This document shows, piece by piece, positions 50,645 through 60,604 of a stretch of 63,720 nucleotides of DNA. The translations under genes were made by a program, and so were the position numbers. The stretch is from IMG/VR virus record IMGVR_UViG_3300025132_000035, positions 1 to 63,720 of that record; one strand, written 5' to 3'. The DNA comes from a virus. Numbering within the stretch: the first letter of the stretch is position 1; the number at the start of each line of letters is the position of its first letter. The notes under the pieces are model-generated. The model did no database searches and was not told the origin of the DNA. It was given only the letters and a program-made list of their open reading frames with translations.

Positions 50645-50826
50645 CAATAATCCTTTAGTGATTTCGAAAGTTTGTTAGTGAAGTGTGCCTGTGTTAATGA
50701 TGCTGCTGTTTGAACCCTAAGATCGGTACCATACACATCAATGCCTTTTTCTGAAACTACCTGAGACACAACATCGTAATAATGTTTAAACGTTTCTTTA
50801 ACTTCATCGTATTCTTCAGTAACCAT
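50644..50826 (-). CDS. Small hypothetical protein before nadA
   Basis: 60 residues from the ATG at 50826 (AAGGAGAGAATT upstream); an in-frame extension to 50889 lacks support. Acidic helical with ETFKHYYDVVSQVVSEKGI. Translationally coupled to nadA. Confidence 0.6.
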   Translation of the reverse strand: MVTEEYDEVKETFKHYYDVVSQVVSEKGIDVYGTDLRVQTAASLTQAHFTNKLSKSLKDY

Positions 50827-50848
50827 AATTCTCTCCTTCCCTAACAAT

Positions 50849-50854
50849 ATTATA
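50849..50854 (-). promoter_or_regulatory. Late-type promoter box (leftward)
   Basis: On the minus strand CAGTATAATATTG, 22 bp before the ATG at 50826, with no TTGACA. It drives the nadA operon and is divergent from the box at 50962. Confidence 0.45.
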
Positions 50855-50961
50855 CTGAGTTTAAGTATAATATTATAAAGGGGTATCATAATGCAATACT
50901 TCTTTTCTTTTATTTTAATTTTCTTTTTTTACACCAAGAATAGATATTTAGAATAAAAGAG

Positions 50962-50967
50962 TATAAT
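50962..50967 (+). promoter_or_regulatory. Late-type promoter box (rightward)
   Basis: The sequence is AGAGTATAATAATAG. Leader of about 75 bases with an AT hairpin before the ATG at 51046. Start of the long late transcription unit. Confidence 0.45.
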
Positions 50968-50980
50968 AATAGTGGAGTTA

Positions 50981-51015
50981 CAATATATATATATATTATA
51001 AATATATATATATTG
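50981..51015. repeat. Perfect AT inverted repeat
   Basis: CAATATATATATATAT and ATATATATATATTG face each other in a 35-base hairpin in the leader of 51046. It may stabilise the 5' end of the late mRNA. Confidence 0.7.
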
Positions 51016-51045
51016 TAAAATTAAAAAACCAAAGGAGATACGCTA

Positions 51046-52395
51046 ATGAAAAAAATCGGAAGTTTTTTTAAACGACTGCTACCGAAACCCCACTTTCGTT
51101 TACCAACTATACAACTACCAAAGGTTCGTTTTACGATCAAGGTTCCCCAAACAAACATACCTTTTAGAAAAATAGGTCTTGTTTTTAGAGACTTAATTTC
51201 TACTGTATTGATTGTTTCTGGTGGTATTGGTTTGTTAGTTTCTTATATTAACCCATTACCATTCATAAATAAGTATTACATTACTAGTGAGTTGGTTAAT
51301 CAACAGGTTGTTTTGCTATATAAAAACCTTGAGGTTGCTATAGGCGTATCAATTGCTTTAGTTCTTGTTGGACTTTTGATGCACGTCACTAATTTTAAAA
51401 CGTGGGCAAAAAATATAAAAGCTACTCCAAGAGCAATATTAAATTCTCCTATAGCTTTTTATAACAAACTAAAGAAATTTAGAGATTGGTTATTAGCTAA
51501 AATTGAACATCTTAACGAGGAAAGTGCTAAGTGGCGTAAAGCATTTACAGTAATGAGATCACCATACTCTTTACTTAGATCACTTGGTTTTTCTCCTCAA
51601 ATGGCACTAGGTCTTTTGGTAACTACCTCAACAGTTGGTACTGGTGTGGTAGTTAATGAGACAGTACTGGCTGAGAAATCCTTTGCTGCTGGTGATTCTG
51701 GTATCTACGCTGCGTCAGTTATTGGTGGTGGTGCTGACCTAGACATACCTACTACGTACTCTGATGAATACAACACGTTACGAGTTGATCTAGGAGCAAC
51801 CCCAGTTAAAGAAATTACTATATCTGATATCAGCGTAGGAACAGCTTTTACAAATAGTGCGCTACCGAATGGTCAGACAACTGCTTTACAAATATCAGGA
51901 AACCCAAATGCAGAAAACTTTAATCCAACCCGTTTAGAAATAGGAGAGTTCATTTTCGAAAAAAATCGTTGCAAAACCCTAACTTTAAGTGATATAAATG
52001 CCCACACATTAATCGTAGAAGGCAATGCGTCTGATGGTCAAAGTCTAGCCCCTAGTCCCGGTTCTGCACGAATGAGAACTGTGCTTGGTGGTCATTTCAC
52101 AGCAGATAAAATGGAAACAAAAGGTGGACTATATGACCGAGTTTGGATTCAAGCCCCTACTAGTGGCGTTAATGGACAAATCGGAAAACTTACTGTATCG
52201 AACATTGTGACAAAAGGTGGTTCATGCGTTTTAAGTAAAATTGATGTTGGGACTATGACAGTACGTTTAAACACAACCGGGAATGGCGATGGGTTCGCCA
52301 CTAAAGATTTCCAGATAGAAACTAGCGTTGAAGTAGCCAATTTACAAATGAATGACAACGTAGAAGTAAGTATTTCTGAACCAGCTACACAATAA
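51046..52395 (+). CDS. Membrane-anchored virion protein candidate
   Basis: 449 residues; AAAGGAGATACGCTA precedes the ATG. Very basic N-terminus (FFKRLLPKPHFRL), two membrane segments (STVLIVSGGIGLLVSYI and VAIGVSIALVLVGLLMHV), a helical linker, then from ~200 a beta-rich domain (DISVGTAF ... IGKLTVSN). Possibly a virion protein or a membrane docking factor. No family recognised. Confidence 0.5.
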   Translation: MKKIGSFFKRLLPKPHFRLPTIQLPKVRFTIKVPQTNIPFRKIGLVFRDLISTVLIVSGGIGLLVSYINPLPFINKYYITSELVNQQVVLLYKNLEVAIGVSIALVLVGLLMHVTNFKTWAKNIKATPRAILNSPIAFYNKLKKFRDWLLAKIEHLNEESAKWRKAFTVMRSPYSLLRSLGFSPQMALGLLVTTSTVGTGVVVNETVLAEKSFAAGDSGIYAASVIGGGADLDIPTTYSDEYNTLRVDLGATPVKEITISDISVGTAFTNSALPNGQTTALQISGNPNAENFNPTRLEIGEFIFEKNRCKTLTLSDINAHTLIVEGNASDGQSLAPSPGSARMRTVLGGHFTADKMETKGGLYDRVWIQAPTSGVNGQIGKLTVSNIVTKGGSCVLSKIDVGTMTVRLNTTGNGDGFATKDFQIETSVEVANLQMNDNVEVSISEPATQ

Positions 52396-52405
52396 CAGGA
52401 TAAAT

Positions 52406-52729
52406 ATGGAAATAGATTACGCCATAGGCATATTTAAAAATATTATAGAAAAAAGAGTAACACGATCTGGGGAAACTTTTAGGGCATACAATACTCCTAA
52501 AAGAACCCCAAATCATCCTACTAAAAGCCATGCTGTTTTAGCGAAAGTAAAAGACAAAATCAAATTAATTCGGTTTGGTCAGCAAGGTGTTAAAGGCGAA
52601 GGCGATCCAGCTAAGTCTGACACTAAAGCTGAAAAAGCCAGACGTAAAGCATTTAAAGCTAGACACAAAGAAAATATTAAACGTGGCAAAATGTCAGCTG
52701 CATACTGGGCTAACAAAGTTAAATGGTAA
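52406..52729 (+). CDS. DUF5872-like basic protein
   Basis: 107 residues. KAFKARHKENIKRGKMSAAY, then WANKVKW, matches a short motif shared by phages and large DNA viruses (DUF5872-like); preceded by KIKLIRFGQQGVKGEG. Function unknown; may bind DNA (Lys-rich). Confidence 0.6.
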   Translation: MEIDYAIGIFKNIIEKRVTRSGETFRAYNTPKRTPNHPTKSHAVLAKVKDKIKLIRFGQQGVKGEGDPAKSDTKAEKARRKAFKARHKENIKRGKMSAAYWANKVKW

Positions 52730-52730
52730 T

Positions 52731-52838
52731 ATGAAAAAATCATGGGTTCGTTGTAAATGTGGAGTAAAGCTACACGCTAAATCTGGTGTGAGGCAATGTT
52801 ATAAATGCAAACAAAAGGAAATGAAAAGAAATGTATGA
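52731..52838 (+). CDS. Zinc-ribbon micro-protein
   Basis: 35 residues with CKC and CYKC (RCKCGVKLH ... QCYKCKQ). Overlaps the thermonuclease start by 8 bp. Probably coupled translation. Confidence 0.5.
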   Translation: MKKSWVRCKCGVKLHAKSGVRQCYKCKQKEMKRNV

Positions 52839-53253
52839 GTATAATGCTATTGTAACAAGAGTAGTTGATGGTGACACAATTGATGTAAATATCCAGTTGG
52901 GTTTTAATGTTATGCTGTTTAAACAACGTGTTAGACTATATGGAATTGATACCCCTGAGTCCAGAACTAGGGATAAAGAAGAAAAAGTTCGTGGGTTACT
53001 TTCAAAAGCATATGTACAAGAAAAATGCCCAATAAATAGTACAATTAGATTAAAGAGTTATGATCGTGGTAAGTTTGGGAGAATATTAGGCGATATATAT
53101 GAACTTGATTCCGACATAAGTATTAATCAAAGAATGATAGAAGAAGGATATGCAGTCCCTTATACTGGTGGCAACAAAGAAGAATTGATAAAATTACATG
53201 AAGCAAACAAACAAAAATTAATACAAAAAGGCGTTTTACCAAATGAAAATTAA
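52831..53253 (+). CDS. Staphylococcal-nuclease-like thermonuclease
   Basis: 140 residues. SNase fold signature: VVDGDTIDV, RVRLYGIDTPESR and SYDRGKFGRILGDI. Ca2+-dependent nuclease; in phages it may degrade host DNA or act in DNA processing. No signal peptide. The extended REEGYAVPY-like segment (MIEEGYAVPY) also fits the family. Confidence 0.85.
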   Translation: MYEYNAIVTRVVDGDTIDVNIQLGFNVMLFKQRVRLYGIDTPESRTRDKEEKVRGLLSKAYVQEKCPINSTIRLKSYDRGKFGRILGDIYELDSDISINQRMIEEGYAVPYTGGNKEELIKLHEANKQKLIQKGVLPNEN

Positions 53254-53437
53254 AAAAATAGACCCAATAGTACCCTTAAGTGCATTAGCTGGTTGGCTAT
53301 TAGCTGGTAGAAACAAAGAAGACTTGTCTACTGAAGATCGAAAAGAATTTGAAAGACAAGTGAAAGAGTCTTTAAAAAGAAACAAGAAAAAGGCACTTGG
53401 AAAGTTACTTAAATACACAATGACCGAAAGGAAGTAA
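53243..53437 (+). CDS. Small basic protein
   Basis: 64 residues, overlapping the nuclease end by 11 bp. Hydrophobic segment (PLSALAGWLLAG) then a Lys-rich helix. Function unknown. Confidence 0.5.
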   Translation: MKIKKIDPIVPLSALAGWLLAGRNKEDLSTEDRKEFERQVKESLKRNKKKALGKLLKYTMTERK

Positions 53438-53438
53438 A

Positions 53439-53831
53439 ATGGCAGAAGAAAAGAAAAAAACTACAACAAAGAAAATTGAAAAAGAAGAAACCCCTATTGT
53501 TGAAAAAGAAATAAAAATATGTGATTTACTAGCACCTATTTTTATGACCATCAACTCTGACGAAACTAGACAACACGTTGGAGATATGATGTTTAAGGCA
53601 TCAACAAAAGAATTAGAAGTAATCCCACTTGTCGCAAATGTTGCAGCAGAATTAGAAAATGCTGTATTAGGTGATGCATCAATTAGAGACGAAAAAACAG
53701 GTGCAATAACTATGGTATCAAGAGAAGAAGAACCAGAGCAATGGATAAGAAACCTTGTAAACTCTTTAGAGTTTTCTGGAAATCCATTCATAGCAGACCC
53801 TGTTATTGAAATATGTGATAATGAAGTTTAG
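53439..53831 (+). CDS. Hypothetical protein
   Basis: 130 residues. Lys/Glu-rich N-terminus, then a helical domain. It overlaps the coiled-coil gene by 11 bp. No family recognised. Confidence 0.5.
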   Translation: MAEEKKKTTTKKIEKEETPIVEKEIKICDLLAPIFMTINSDETRQHVGDMMFKASTKELEVIPLVANVAAELENAVLGDASIRDEKTGAITMVSREEEPEQWIRNLVNSLEFSGNPFIADPVIEICDNEV

Positions 53832-54825
53832 TGAATACGTAAACAAAAAAAGAATACCAACCCAAAGAAAAACAACACAGTTTGTTTTAGGTAACACACT
53901 AGCTGAGTCAAAATTACAAAATGAGGTTTCAGATTTAAACTCTGAAATTACACGACTCCGATCTGTTCAACAAGATCGTGATGATGCTGTTAGTAAGTTA
54001 ACACACGAAAAAACCAAGTTTAAAGAAGCGTCAATAATCTTCGATAAAACCAAAGAAGAAAACTTTTTGTTACATAAAAACATCGAGTTTTTAAACAAAC
54101 AAATCAAAGAACTAGAAAAAACTAAGGTTTTATATAAAGAAACTAGTTCTAAATTTGGTGATCTAAACAATAAATTTACGCTTTTACAATCTCAAATGTC
54201 TAAAAAGATAAACGACTATGTTTTGTTACAAAAACAAACAGAAGGGTTAAAGTCCGAAAACAAACAATTGGTTGCAGAATCCACACAAGCAGTAGCTAAT
54301 AGTGTGTCTGCTGAAGAAGAAAGAAAACAAGTTCTTAATAAAAACCAAGAATTAAAAAGTTTTGCTGACGAAACTAGTAAAATAAATATAAGACTAAAAG
54401 AAGATAACAAAACTTTACGAGATGAAAACAACTATCATCGCAAGGAATCAGAAGAAAGAGCAATAGCTTTAGATGAATCTAAACAATTAGAAGCAAAGTT
54501 AAGAGAATGGGTAACTGCATTAGAAACAACACAATCTAGCACAAGTAGTAAAAATGTTGGATTGAATAAAAAGATATCACTTTTGCAAGATACAACTAAA
54601 GATATGGGAAATACTATAGAGCAATTAATTAAAGAAATGGGTTTCCTTAGAGAATTAAATAAAAAATATCGTGTTGAGTTGGGAAAACCTAGATACATAT
54701 CAATGGCAACAATAGCGAAAAAAGAAAACTTTACAATGCCAACTGAGGTTGTATATAGAAGAAGTATTGGAAATGCAGCACAACCTTTAATTAAGTTTAA
54801 ACAGGGAGAAAAAGATGACAACTAG
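53821..54825 (+). CDS. Long coiled-coil protein
   Basis: 334 residues from the ATG at 53821. Residues ~30-290 are almost pure coiled coil (SEITRLRSVQQDRDDAVSKL and similar). The C-terminus (MATIAKKENFTMPTEVVYRR) is globular. Could be a virion fibre or scaffold element. It overlaps the next gene by 11 bp; GTTTAAAC ends 12 bp before that start. Confidence 0.6.
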   Translation: MKFSEYVNKKRIPTQRKTTQFVLGNTLAESKLQNEVSDLNSEITRLRSVQQDRDDAVSKLTHEKTKFKEASIIFDKTKEENFLLHKNIEFLNKQIKELEKTKVLYKETSSKFGDLNNKFTLLQSQMSKKINDYVLLQKQTEGLKSENKQLVAESTQAVANSVSAEEERKQVLNKNQELKSFADETSKINIRLKEDNKTLRDENNYHRKESEERAIALDESKQLEAKLREWVTALETTQSSTSSKNVGLNKKISLLQDTTKDMGNTIEQLIKEMGFLRELNKKYRVELGKPRYISMATIAKKENFTMPTEVVYRRSIGNAAQPLIKFKQGEKDDN

Positions 54826-55138
54826 ACCATTTAGACAGGAAATAGAGTTATTACAAAATTACTCTAAAGTAAAAACTTTTACTATGACCACATCAGGGAG
54901 TTCAGCAGAAGATGCTGTAACTTTGGCTGGTGTTATGGAAGAAGCCAATAAGGTAAGTTTTGTTGTTGAGTTAGGCGATGCTTATATTGCTTTTGATGAA
55001 ACAGCAACAAGTTCGAGTATGTTAATTCCAGCTGGAGAAGGGTATTCAGATGAAGGTGTTTATTTTGGAACAAAAATATCAATAATACGATCTGGATCAA
55101 CCAATGCCAGAATTCGTGGCATCATATGGGGGAGATAA
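54815..55138 (+). CDS. Small virion protein candidate
   Basis: 107 residues; GGGAG precedes the ATG. Beta-rich C-terminal half ending IRGIIWGR, resembling the end of the head-fibre-like protein at 30216 (VSGVIWGASSF). Probably a structural protein next to the tail fibre. Confidence 0.55.
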   Translation: MTTRPFRQEIELLQNYSKVKTFTMTTSGSSAEDAVTLAGVMEEANKVSFVVELGDAYIAFDETATSSSMLIPAGEGYSDEGVYFGTKISIIRSGSTNARIRGIIWGR

Positions 55139-58100
55139 ATGCCTAGTAGATATAGAAGTGGTGGCTTGGGTAAAGCCAACCTATTCGATACAAATGTAAA
55201 AGCGACACAGATTGATGAGGATATATTTACCGACAAAGAGGTGTTATCTTCTATTGCTGATGATGACTTAGTGTTGTTATTAGATGTCAGTGAAGACCCA
55301 GACGAAATAAAATATATGACAAAATCTAATTTTGTTTCTGGACTCACAGTATTGACTGGCAGTACGGATAATACACTGGTGTCTGTTACTGGTGCTAATG
55401 CAATAAGTGGTGAAGCCAATCTATTATTTGATGGGACTATACTCACTAACGATGGTGGTGAAATTGATATTGATATTAGTTCTGGTGACCCACATCTAAG
55501 TTTTCAAATAGGGGGTACTGATGAGTTTACTATTGGAGTAGATGATTCAGATTCCGATATTTTTAAAATTGATACTGGTGGAACTGTCGGTGGTGCTACT
55601 AAACTTTCAATTGACAGTTCTGGAAATGTAATAATCGCTGGTGGTCTTACCACTGGCTCAACTTCTTTTGTAAACAGTTCTGGAGTAATCCAAGTTGCAT
55701 CACAAACGAATATTACTGGTCTGGGAACTATATCCACAGGAACATGGCAAGGTACTGCAATTGCCTCAGCGTATCTTGACTCAGATACAGCACATTTAAC
55801 TGGTACACAAACCTTTAGTGGGGTAAAAACTTTTTCTTCAGGATTCGCTAGGGGCAGTGATGCAGAAGGCGATATTTTATATTCTAATGGCTCGGCTTAT
55901 GTACGACTGGCTAGAGGGTCTGATGATCAAGTTCTTACGTTAGCTTCTGGAGTACCTAGTTGGGCAACACCAACTGTCGGTGACATAACTGGCGTGACAG
56001 CCGGAGTTGGTTTAAGTGGTGGTGGCACTACTGGTGGAGTAACTCTTACCTTAGATTTAAGTGAGTTATCCGATGTTACCCCAGCAAATGGGGATAAATT
56101 ATCTACATTAGATTCTGATGGTTCTACTGAACAATTAACAACAGTTGCCTCTTTGGCTACCCTCTTTGCTGGTACAGGTTTGACTGCCAGTAGTTCGGTA
56201 ATTGGGGTCGATGCCAGTCAAGCAATAACAGCTTTAACTGGTGGCGATTTAACGATCTACGAGGATGCAAATAACGCAGACGTCAGTTTAAAAATGGGGA
56301 CTTCAGCCACAGAATCTTTAAGCATAGAAGTATTAAATGGTGGGGCTAATAAAACTGCTGAAGAAATACGAATAACAACTGCTACAGCTTCTGGTACTGC
56401 AAATCATGGTAAGATCGCAATATATATTGATGGTGCTGAAATACTAGATATTGACGATGGTGGTATTGATATGGCATCAGGTATGACTGTTGCTTTAAAT
56501 GGTACTGACATTGAATCAGCGTCAGGTGCTAACACAGCACTAACATCAATATATAATACATCTCTTAAAATGGGTAGAGATTCAGAAAATCTAATAGATT
56601 TCGCAACTACTGATAATAAAATTATCCTTAGAGTTAACAATGTTGATGAAGTAGAGTTGGTAGAAAATGCCCTATCACCAGTAACAAGTGATGGTGTTGC
56701 ATTAGGTACAGGCTCATTAATGTGGTCAGACTTATTTGTAGCTTCAGGGGCTGTTGTTAATTTTAACAATGGCGATGTTTTGCTTACTCACGCTTCTAAT
56801 ACGTTAACACTTACTGGTGGTGATTTTGTTATAGGCGTAGATGATACTGGGCATGATGTTAAATTCTTTGGAGCATCAGCTGGTGCATATATGTTATACG
56901 ATCAATCCGAAGATCAGCTTGTAGTTATGGGAGCATCAGCAGATGCAACCACAAGTACAGGTAAATTACTTCTTGCCACAAGTTTAACAGACATTAATGC
57001 TAATGACGTTATTGGTAAAATTGACTTTCAAGCACCACATGAAGGTGGTGGAACAGACGCTATTACAGTTGCTGCTTCTATTCAAGCAATTGCTCAAGGT
57101 ACTTTTAGTTCTTCAGTAAATGCTACAGACTTAGTATTTTATACAGGACATTCCGAAGCTGCTACAGAAAAATTCAGATTTACTTCACAAGGTGAGATTG
57201 GTATTGGTGGTGCTAACTATGGTACTGATGGTCAAGTCTTAACTTCTGGTGGAGCTGGTGCTGCTCCAGCTTGGGAAGATGCTGGTGGTGGGGGTGGTAC
57301 AACTACTTTGGTAGCTGATGGAGCCATTGCCGCAGGAGCGCCAGTCTATGTACACACAGACGGAAAAGCCAAACAGGCAACATCTGGTATAGGTATGCCA
57401 CAAGTAATGGATAGCGAAAATGCACAAGGTATAGCTTCGAATGGTGGGTATGTAATAGACCTTAATATATCTGGTTCTGGAAATTCGAGAGTTTTTGCTT
57501 ATTGGAAACAAAGCAGTAACGGATATATGTGGGGTTGCGTTGGAACTGTCCAAAGTAACAATTCCGTTACTTGGGGAACACCTGCGGCTATAAAGGAAGC
57601 AGCTGGTGACCTTGGGCCGGTGTGCCAAGCATCTGACGATTTCACAAAAGTTTTTTGTGGATATACTATTTCAAGTGTACCAAAAGGTGTAATTGTTACT
57701 GTGGATAATAGTGACAATACCTTTTCTGTAGGTACAGAACGAACAACAGGTGATACTGGTGAAAATAATTATAATGGTTATTCTGCTTGTTGGGACGATA
57801 ATAGAAATAAAGTGTTTGTTGCCTACAATGATGTAAACCTTGGTGGTGCTGGTAATACCAGTTATAGAAGAATGAAAGTTCGTTCATTTGATCCAGATAA
57901 TGGATTTACTGGAACTGTTTTGTTTATGCAAAATTCCAATACTGGTGGTAGTAGCACAGGTGTTAAAGATGATTCTAATGCTTATTATATTGTTGCCGCA
58001 TACAATCCTAGTAGCCAACAAAATGTTGTGACATGGAGACAGCAAAAAGATGGAGGCAGTGTCGAAACAGCATGGGGGGCAACATTTGCCATGCCATCTG

Positions 58101-58855
58101 GGACAGGTGCTTGTACAACTGGAGGGGCTGTAGAAATTAAAGCGAGTATAAATGGAATAATGGATTTAGAATATGACCCAGACACATCTGGAAACTATAT
58201 GGTTGTGGCTTACAATGTTGGTAACGAGATTTTTCTTAACACACTAGACCACGCAGCTTCAGGGAACACCTTAGATTTAGGGACTGAAAGAGATACTAAC
58301 TTAGCTTATAATTATGCGTCATTGGCTTATGACACCGAAGAAAATAAAATGATGTGTATTGCGTATAAACCTGATAGTGGTGGTATATTTACCTTTACTA
58401 TTCCTAGTGGCAACCCTAGTGCTGCTGGAACAGTTGCAACTTGGACTGACACAGACCCATATCCTGAACAGTATGGGCAACTTGCAGCTTGTTGGTCAGA
58501 AGAACATAATAAAATAATTTTTGTTTATAGAGATGGAGAAAATTCTAACAGATTTACAACCATTGTTTTTACAGAACCATATACTGCTGGAGATTTAGAC
58601 GATTCAAGTAATGGTTTTATTGGATATAATACCTCAGCAGTTTCTGATGGGGCTACTGCAACAATAACAGTTGCTGGAGGGGTAAACGAAAACCAGACAG
58701 GGCTAACTGTAGGAACAAGATACTACGCAGATGGTGGTGGGAATTTACACACTACAAACTCAGGTATTGCTAGACCTATTTATGCAGGAGTTGCCACAGC
58801 AGCGACTAAATTATTAGTAAATGGGGCATATATTTCAACTGATGTTTCAAGTTAG
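55139..58855 (+). CDS. Tail fibre / receptor-binding protein
   Basis: 1238 residues, starts directly after the previous stop. The N-terminus (RSGGLGKANLFDTN) is followed by a Gly/Thr/Asp-rich, beta-helical fibre (repeated LDSDG, GGDLTIYED, DSSGNVIIAGG). Residues ~730-1170 look propeller-like (several S/Y-A-Y/C-W-D-x-x-x-N-K blades), and the end (GTRYYADGGGNLHTT, APIYAGVAT-like) is typical of phage fibres. It probably binds the host surface. Confidence 0.75.
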   Translation: MPSRYRSGGLGKANLFDTNVKATQIDEDIFTDKEVLSSIADDDLVLLLDVSEDPDEIKYMTKSNFVSGLTVLTGSTDNTLVSVTGANAISGEANLLFDGTILTNDGGEIDIDISSGDPHLSFQIGGTDEFTIGVDDSDSDIFKIDTGGTVGGATKLSIDSSGNVIIAGGLTTGSTSFVNSSGVIQVASQTNITGLGTISTGTWQGTAIASAYLDSDTAHLTGTQTFSGVKTFSSGFARGSDAEGDILYSNGSAYVRLARGSDDQVLTLASGVPSWATPTVGDITGVTAGVGLSGGGTTGGVTLTLDLSELSDVTPANGDKLSTLDSDGSTEQLTTVASLATLFAGTGLTASSSVIGVDASQAITALTGGDLTIYEDANNADVSLKMGTSATESLSIEVLNGGANKTAEEIRITTATASGTANHGKIAIYIDGAEILDIDDGGIDMASGMTVALNGTDIESASGANTALTSIYNTSLKMGRDSENLIDFATTDNKIILRVNNVDEVELVENALSPVTSDGVALGTGSLMWSDLFVASGAVVNFNNGDVLLTHASNTLTLTGGDFVIGVDDTGHDVKFFGASAGAYMLYDQSEDQLVVMGASADATTSTGKLLLATSLTDINANDVIGKIDFQAPHEGGGTDAITVAASIQAIAQGTFSSSVNATDLVFYTGHSEAATEKFRFTSQGEIGIGGANYGTDGQVLTSGGAGAAPAWEDAGGGGGTTTLVADGAIAAGAPVYVHTDGKAKQATSGIGMPQVMDSENAQGIASNGGYVIDLNISGSGNSRVFAYWKQSSNGYMWGCVGTVQSNNSVTWGTPAAIKEAAGDLGPVCQASDDFTKVFCGYTISSVPKGVIVTVDNSDNTFSVGTERTTGDTGENNYNGYSACWDDNRNKVFVAYNDVNLGGAGNTSYRRMKVRSFDPDNGFTGTVLFMQNSNTGGSSTGVKDDSNAYYIVAAYNPSSQQNVVTWRQQKDGGSVETAWGATFAMPSGTGACTTGGAVEIKASINGIMDLEYDPDTSGNYMVVAYNVGNEIFLNTLDHAASGNTLDLGTERDTNLAYNYASLAYDTEENKMMCIAYKPDSGGIFTFTIPSGNPSAAGTVATWTDTDPYPEQYGQLAACWSEEHNKIIFVYRDGENSNRFTTIVFTEPYTAGDLDDSSNGFIGYNTSAVSDGATATITVAGGVNENQTGLTVGTRYYADGGGNLHTTNSGIARPIYAGVATAATKLLVNGAYISTDVSS

Positions 58856-58868
58856 ATAGGATAATAAT

Positions 58869-59228
58869 ATGAAGGTAAATTTAGTTTGTATAAATAATAA
58901 ATTACTTATTGGAGAAGATAGCAATAAAATTTCTTTTAGAGATAATATTACTGCCAATGTTTATTGGGAAAAAACTTTAGAATCTCCAGTTGCTTTTGAT
59001 TTTGTTATTTTAGAGAAAAGCCAATGTTTTTATTTAGCATTAGAAAACGGAAAAATATTAGCTATAAATTTTGAAGATGGTGAAGTTTTATGGACTTGCG
59101 ATACTAGTGGAGCATTATTTGGGAATTTTACTATTAAAAACGATTATATTTATGGAGTAAACACAGCAAATAAAATTTTTAAAATTAATTTATATACAGG
59201 GCAACTTGTATATCATGTATCAGTATAA
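58869..59228 (+). CDS. PQQ-like beta-propeller fragment protein
   Basis: 119 residues; TAGGATAATAAT before the ATG. Two PQQ-type repeats (LALENGKILAINFEDGEVLW and YGVNTANKIFKINLYTGQLV). Its location after the fibre suggests a fibre accessory. Function unknown. Confidence 0.55.
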   Translation: MKVNLVCINNKLLIGEDSNKISFRDNITANVYWEKTLESPVAFDFVILEKSQCFYLALENGKILAINFEDGEVLWTCDTSGALFGNFTIKNDYIYGVNTANKIFKINLYTGQLVYHVSV

Positions 59229-59246
59229 AAAAGAAAGGATATAGCA

Positions 59247-59489
59247 ATGACAGAAGAACAGATAGCAGAATATCAAAATGATTTAGGACTTATTGAAAAA
59301 GATTACACTAGAATGGCGCAACAACGTGATGAAAAAATAAAAGAAATACGAGAAATAGATACTAGAGTAGCACATTTACAAGGGGCTGCAGCTTGGATTA
59401 GGGGAAAACTAAATCCCCAACAAGTTGATGAACCAGAAATAGAACAAGTTACTATTGAAGAAAATGAGGATAACACCGAAGGAGAATAA
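59247..59489 (+). CDS. Small coiled-coil protein
   Basis: 80 residues; AAAGAAAGGATATAGCA precedes the ATG. Charged helix with acidic C-terminus, stop overlaps the next ATG by one base. Possibly a fibre or connector chaperone. Confidence 0.5.
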   Translation: MTEEQIAEYQNDLGLIEKDYTRMAQQRDEKIKEIREIDTRVAHLQGAAAWIRGKLNPQQVDEPEIEQVTIEENEDNTEGE

Positions 59490-60604
59490 TGCCTACTACA
59501 GCTGGTAGTGAATTTACAAAAGTTTTTACATTTGATGGTAGCAGTTATACTGACGTTACACTAGAATCGCAATCCCCAGCTGGGACTGCTTTTTCCATTC
59601 TCGGTGGAACAAGTCATTATTTATATTTAGGTCATGATGCTCGGTTTGATATGGCTGTCTTTGATGTTGACACTACTGGGAGTCTTGGTGCTTTAACATG
59701 GGCTTACTATAATGGTTCTGGGTGGGTACAATTTACCCCAATGTCAGGCAGATACGAAATAGACGTAGATGACAATGAGGGCGTTCCATATGACTTTTCT
59801 AGAGATGGTGTGGAAATGTTCCCACAAAACATATTAAGCGATTGGGCAACAGAAACAATAAATAGTGCAAACAAATATTGGATTAGAGTTTCTACTGCTA
59901 GTGTTTCACAAGCCCCAACAATTAAAAGAATACAAATGAGGGCATTAGCAGCATACTGTACTCCACAGGATGTGTTTGATCTATTGCAATTAAAGAATGT
60001 TCTAGGAACAACAAACTTTACTTCCTCTACAGTCCCAACAATCTCTATGGTGGAACAAAACATCTTAGAAGCACAATCATATATAGATAGTTACACTAGA
60101 AAATCGTGGAGACCAAACTATATAGCTGCTGAATACCATCAGTTTAATATTAATGGAATAAGACTTGATTATACTTTTCCCTACAAAATACTTTCGTTAA
60201 AAATTTGGAATGGTAGTTCATGGGATACTAAAGTACAGGGTAGAGGGCAAGATTTTTTCTTAGTTCCTGATACCTCTATGATTCAGTTTGCTAGATATTT
60301 TGCATTACCAGCAAAATTTACTACTTACAATGCACCGATCTGGAGATGGGGTGGGGGTGAATTTAGTAATGCTGTAAAAATATCTTATTTAGCTGGTAGA
60401 GATATAAATTTAGACATAAGGCAAGGTAATTTAATTACTGACATTTGTACAAAAATAGCTTCTATTGAAGTGGTCAGACAAGCTGACTTTGGTGGTGCAG
60501 TAGTTAATGGGTTAGATAGAATTGGTTTGCAAGAAAGAGTTTCTGGATGGGAAGAAGAAACTTCAAATAATTTAGACAACCTGAAAGCATTTGAGGTGTT
60601 TTAA
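59489..60604 (+). CDS. Head-tail connector/adaptor protein
   Basis: 371 residues. The C-terminal ~230 residues (YCTPQDVFDLLQL ... VEQNILEAQSYIDSYTRKSW) fit the helical pattern of head-tail adaptor proteins (gp6/gp15 type), preceded by a beta domain of ~150 residues (WAYYNGSGWVQF) not usually present. One-base overlap with the following tail-completion gene supports the call. Confidence 0.65.
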   Translation: MPTTAGSEFTKVFTFDGSSYTDVTLESQSPAGTAFSILGGTSHYLYLGHDARFDMAVFDVDTTGSLGALTWAYYNGSGWVQFTPMSGRYEIDVDDNEGVPYDFSRDGVEMFPQNILSDWATETINSANKYWIRVSTASVSQAPTIKRIQMRALAAYCTPQDVFDLLQLKNVLGTTNFTSSTVPTISMVEQNILEAQSYIDSYTRKSWRPNYIAAEYHQFNINGIRLDYTFPYKILSLKIWNGSSWDTKVQGRGQDFFLVPDTSMIQFARYFALPAKFTTYNAPIWRWGGGEFSNAVKISYLAGRDINLDIRQGNLITDICTKIASIEVVRQADFGGAVVNGLDRIGLQERVSGWEEETSNNLDNLKAFEVF

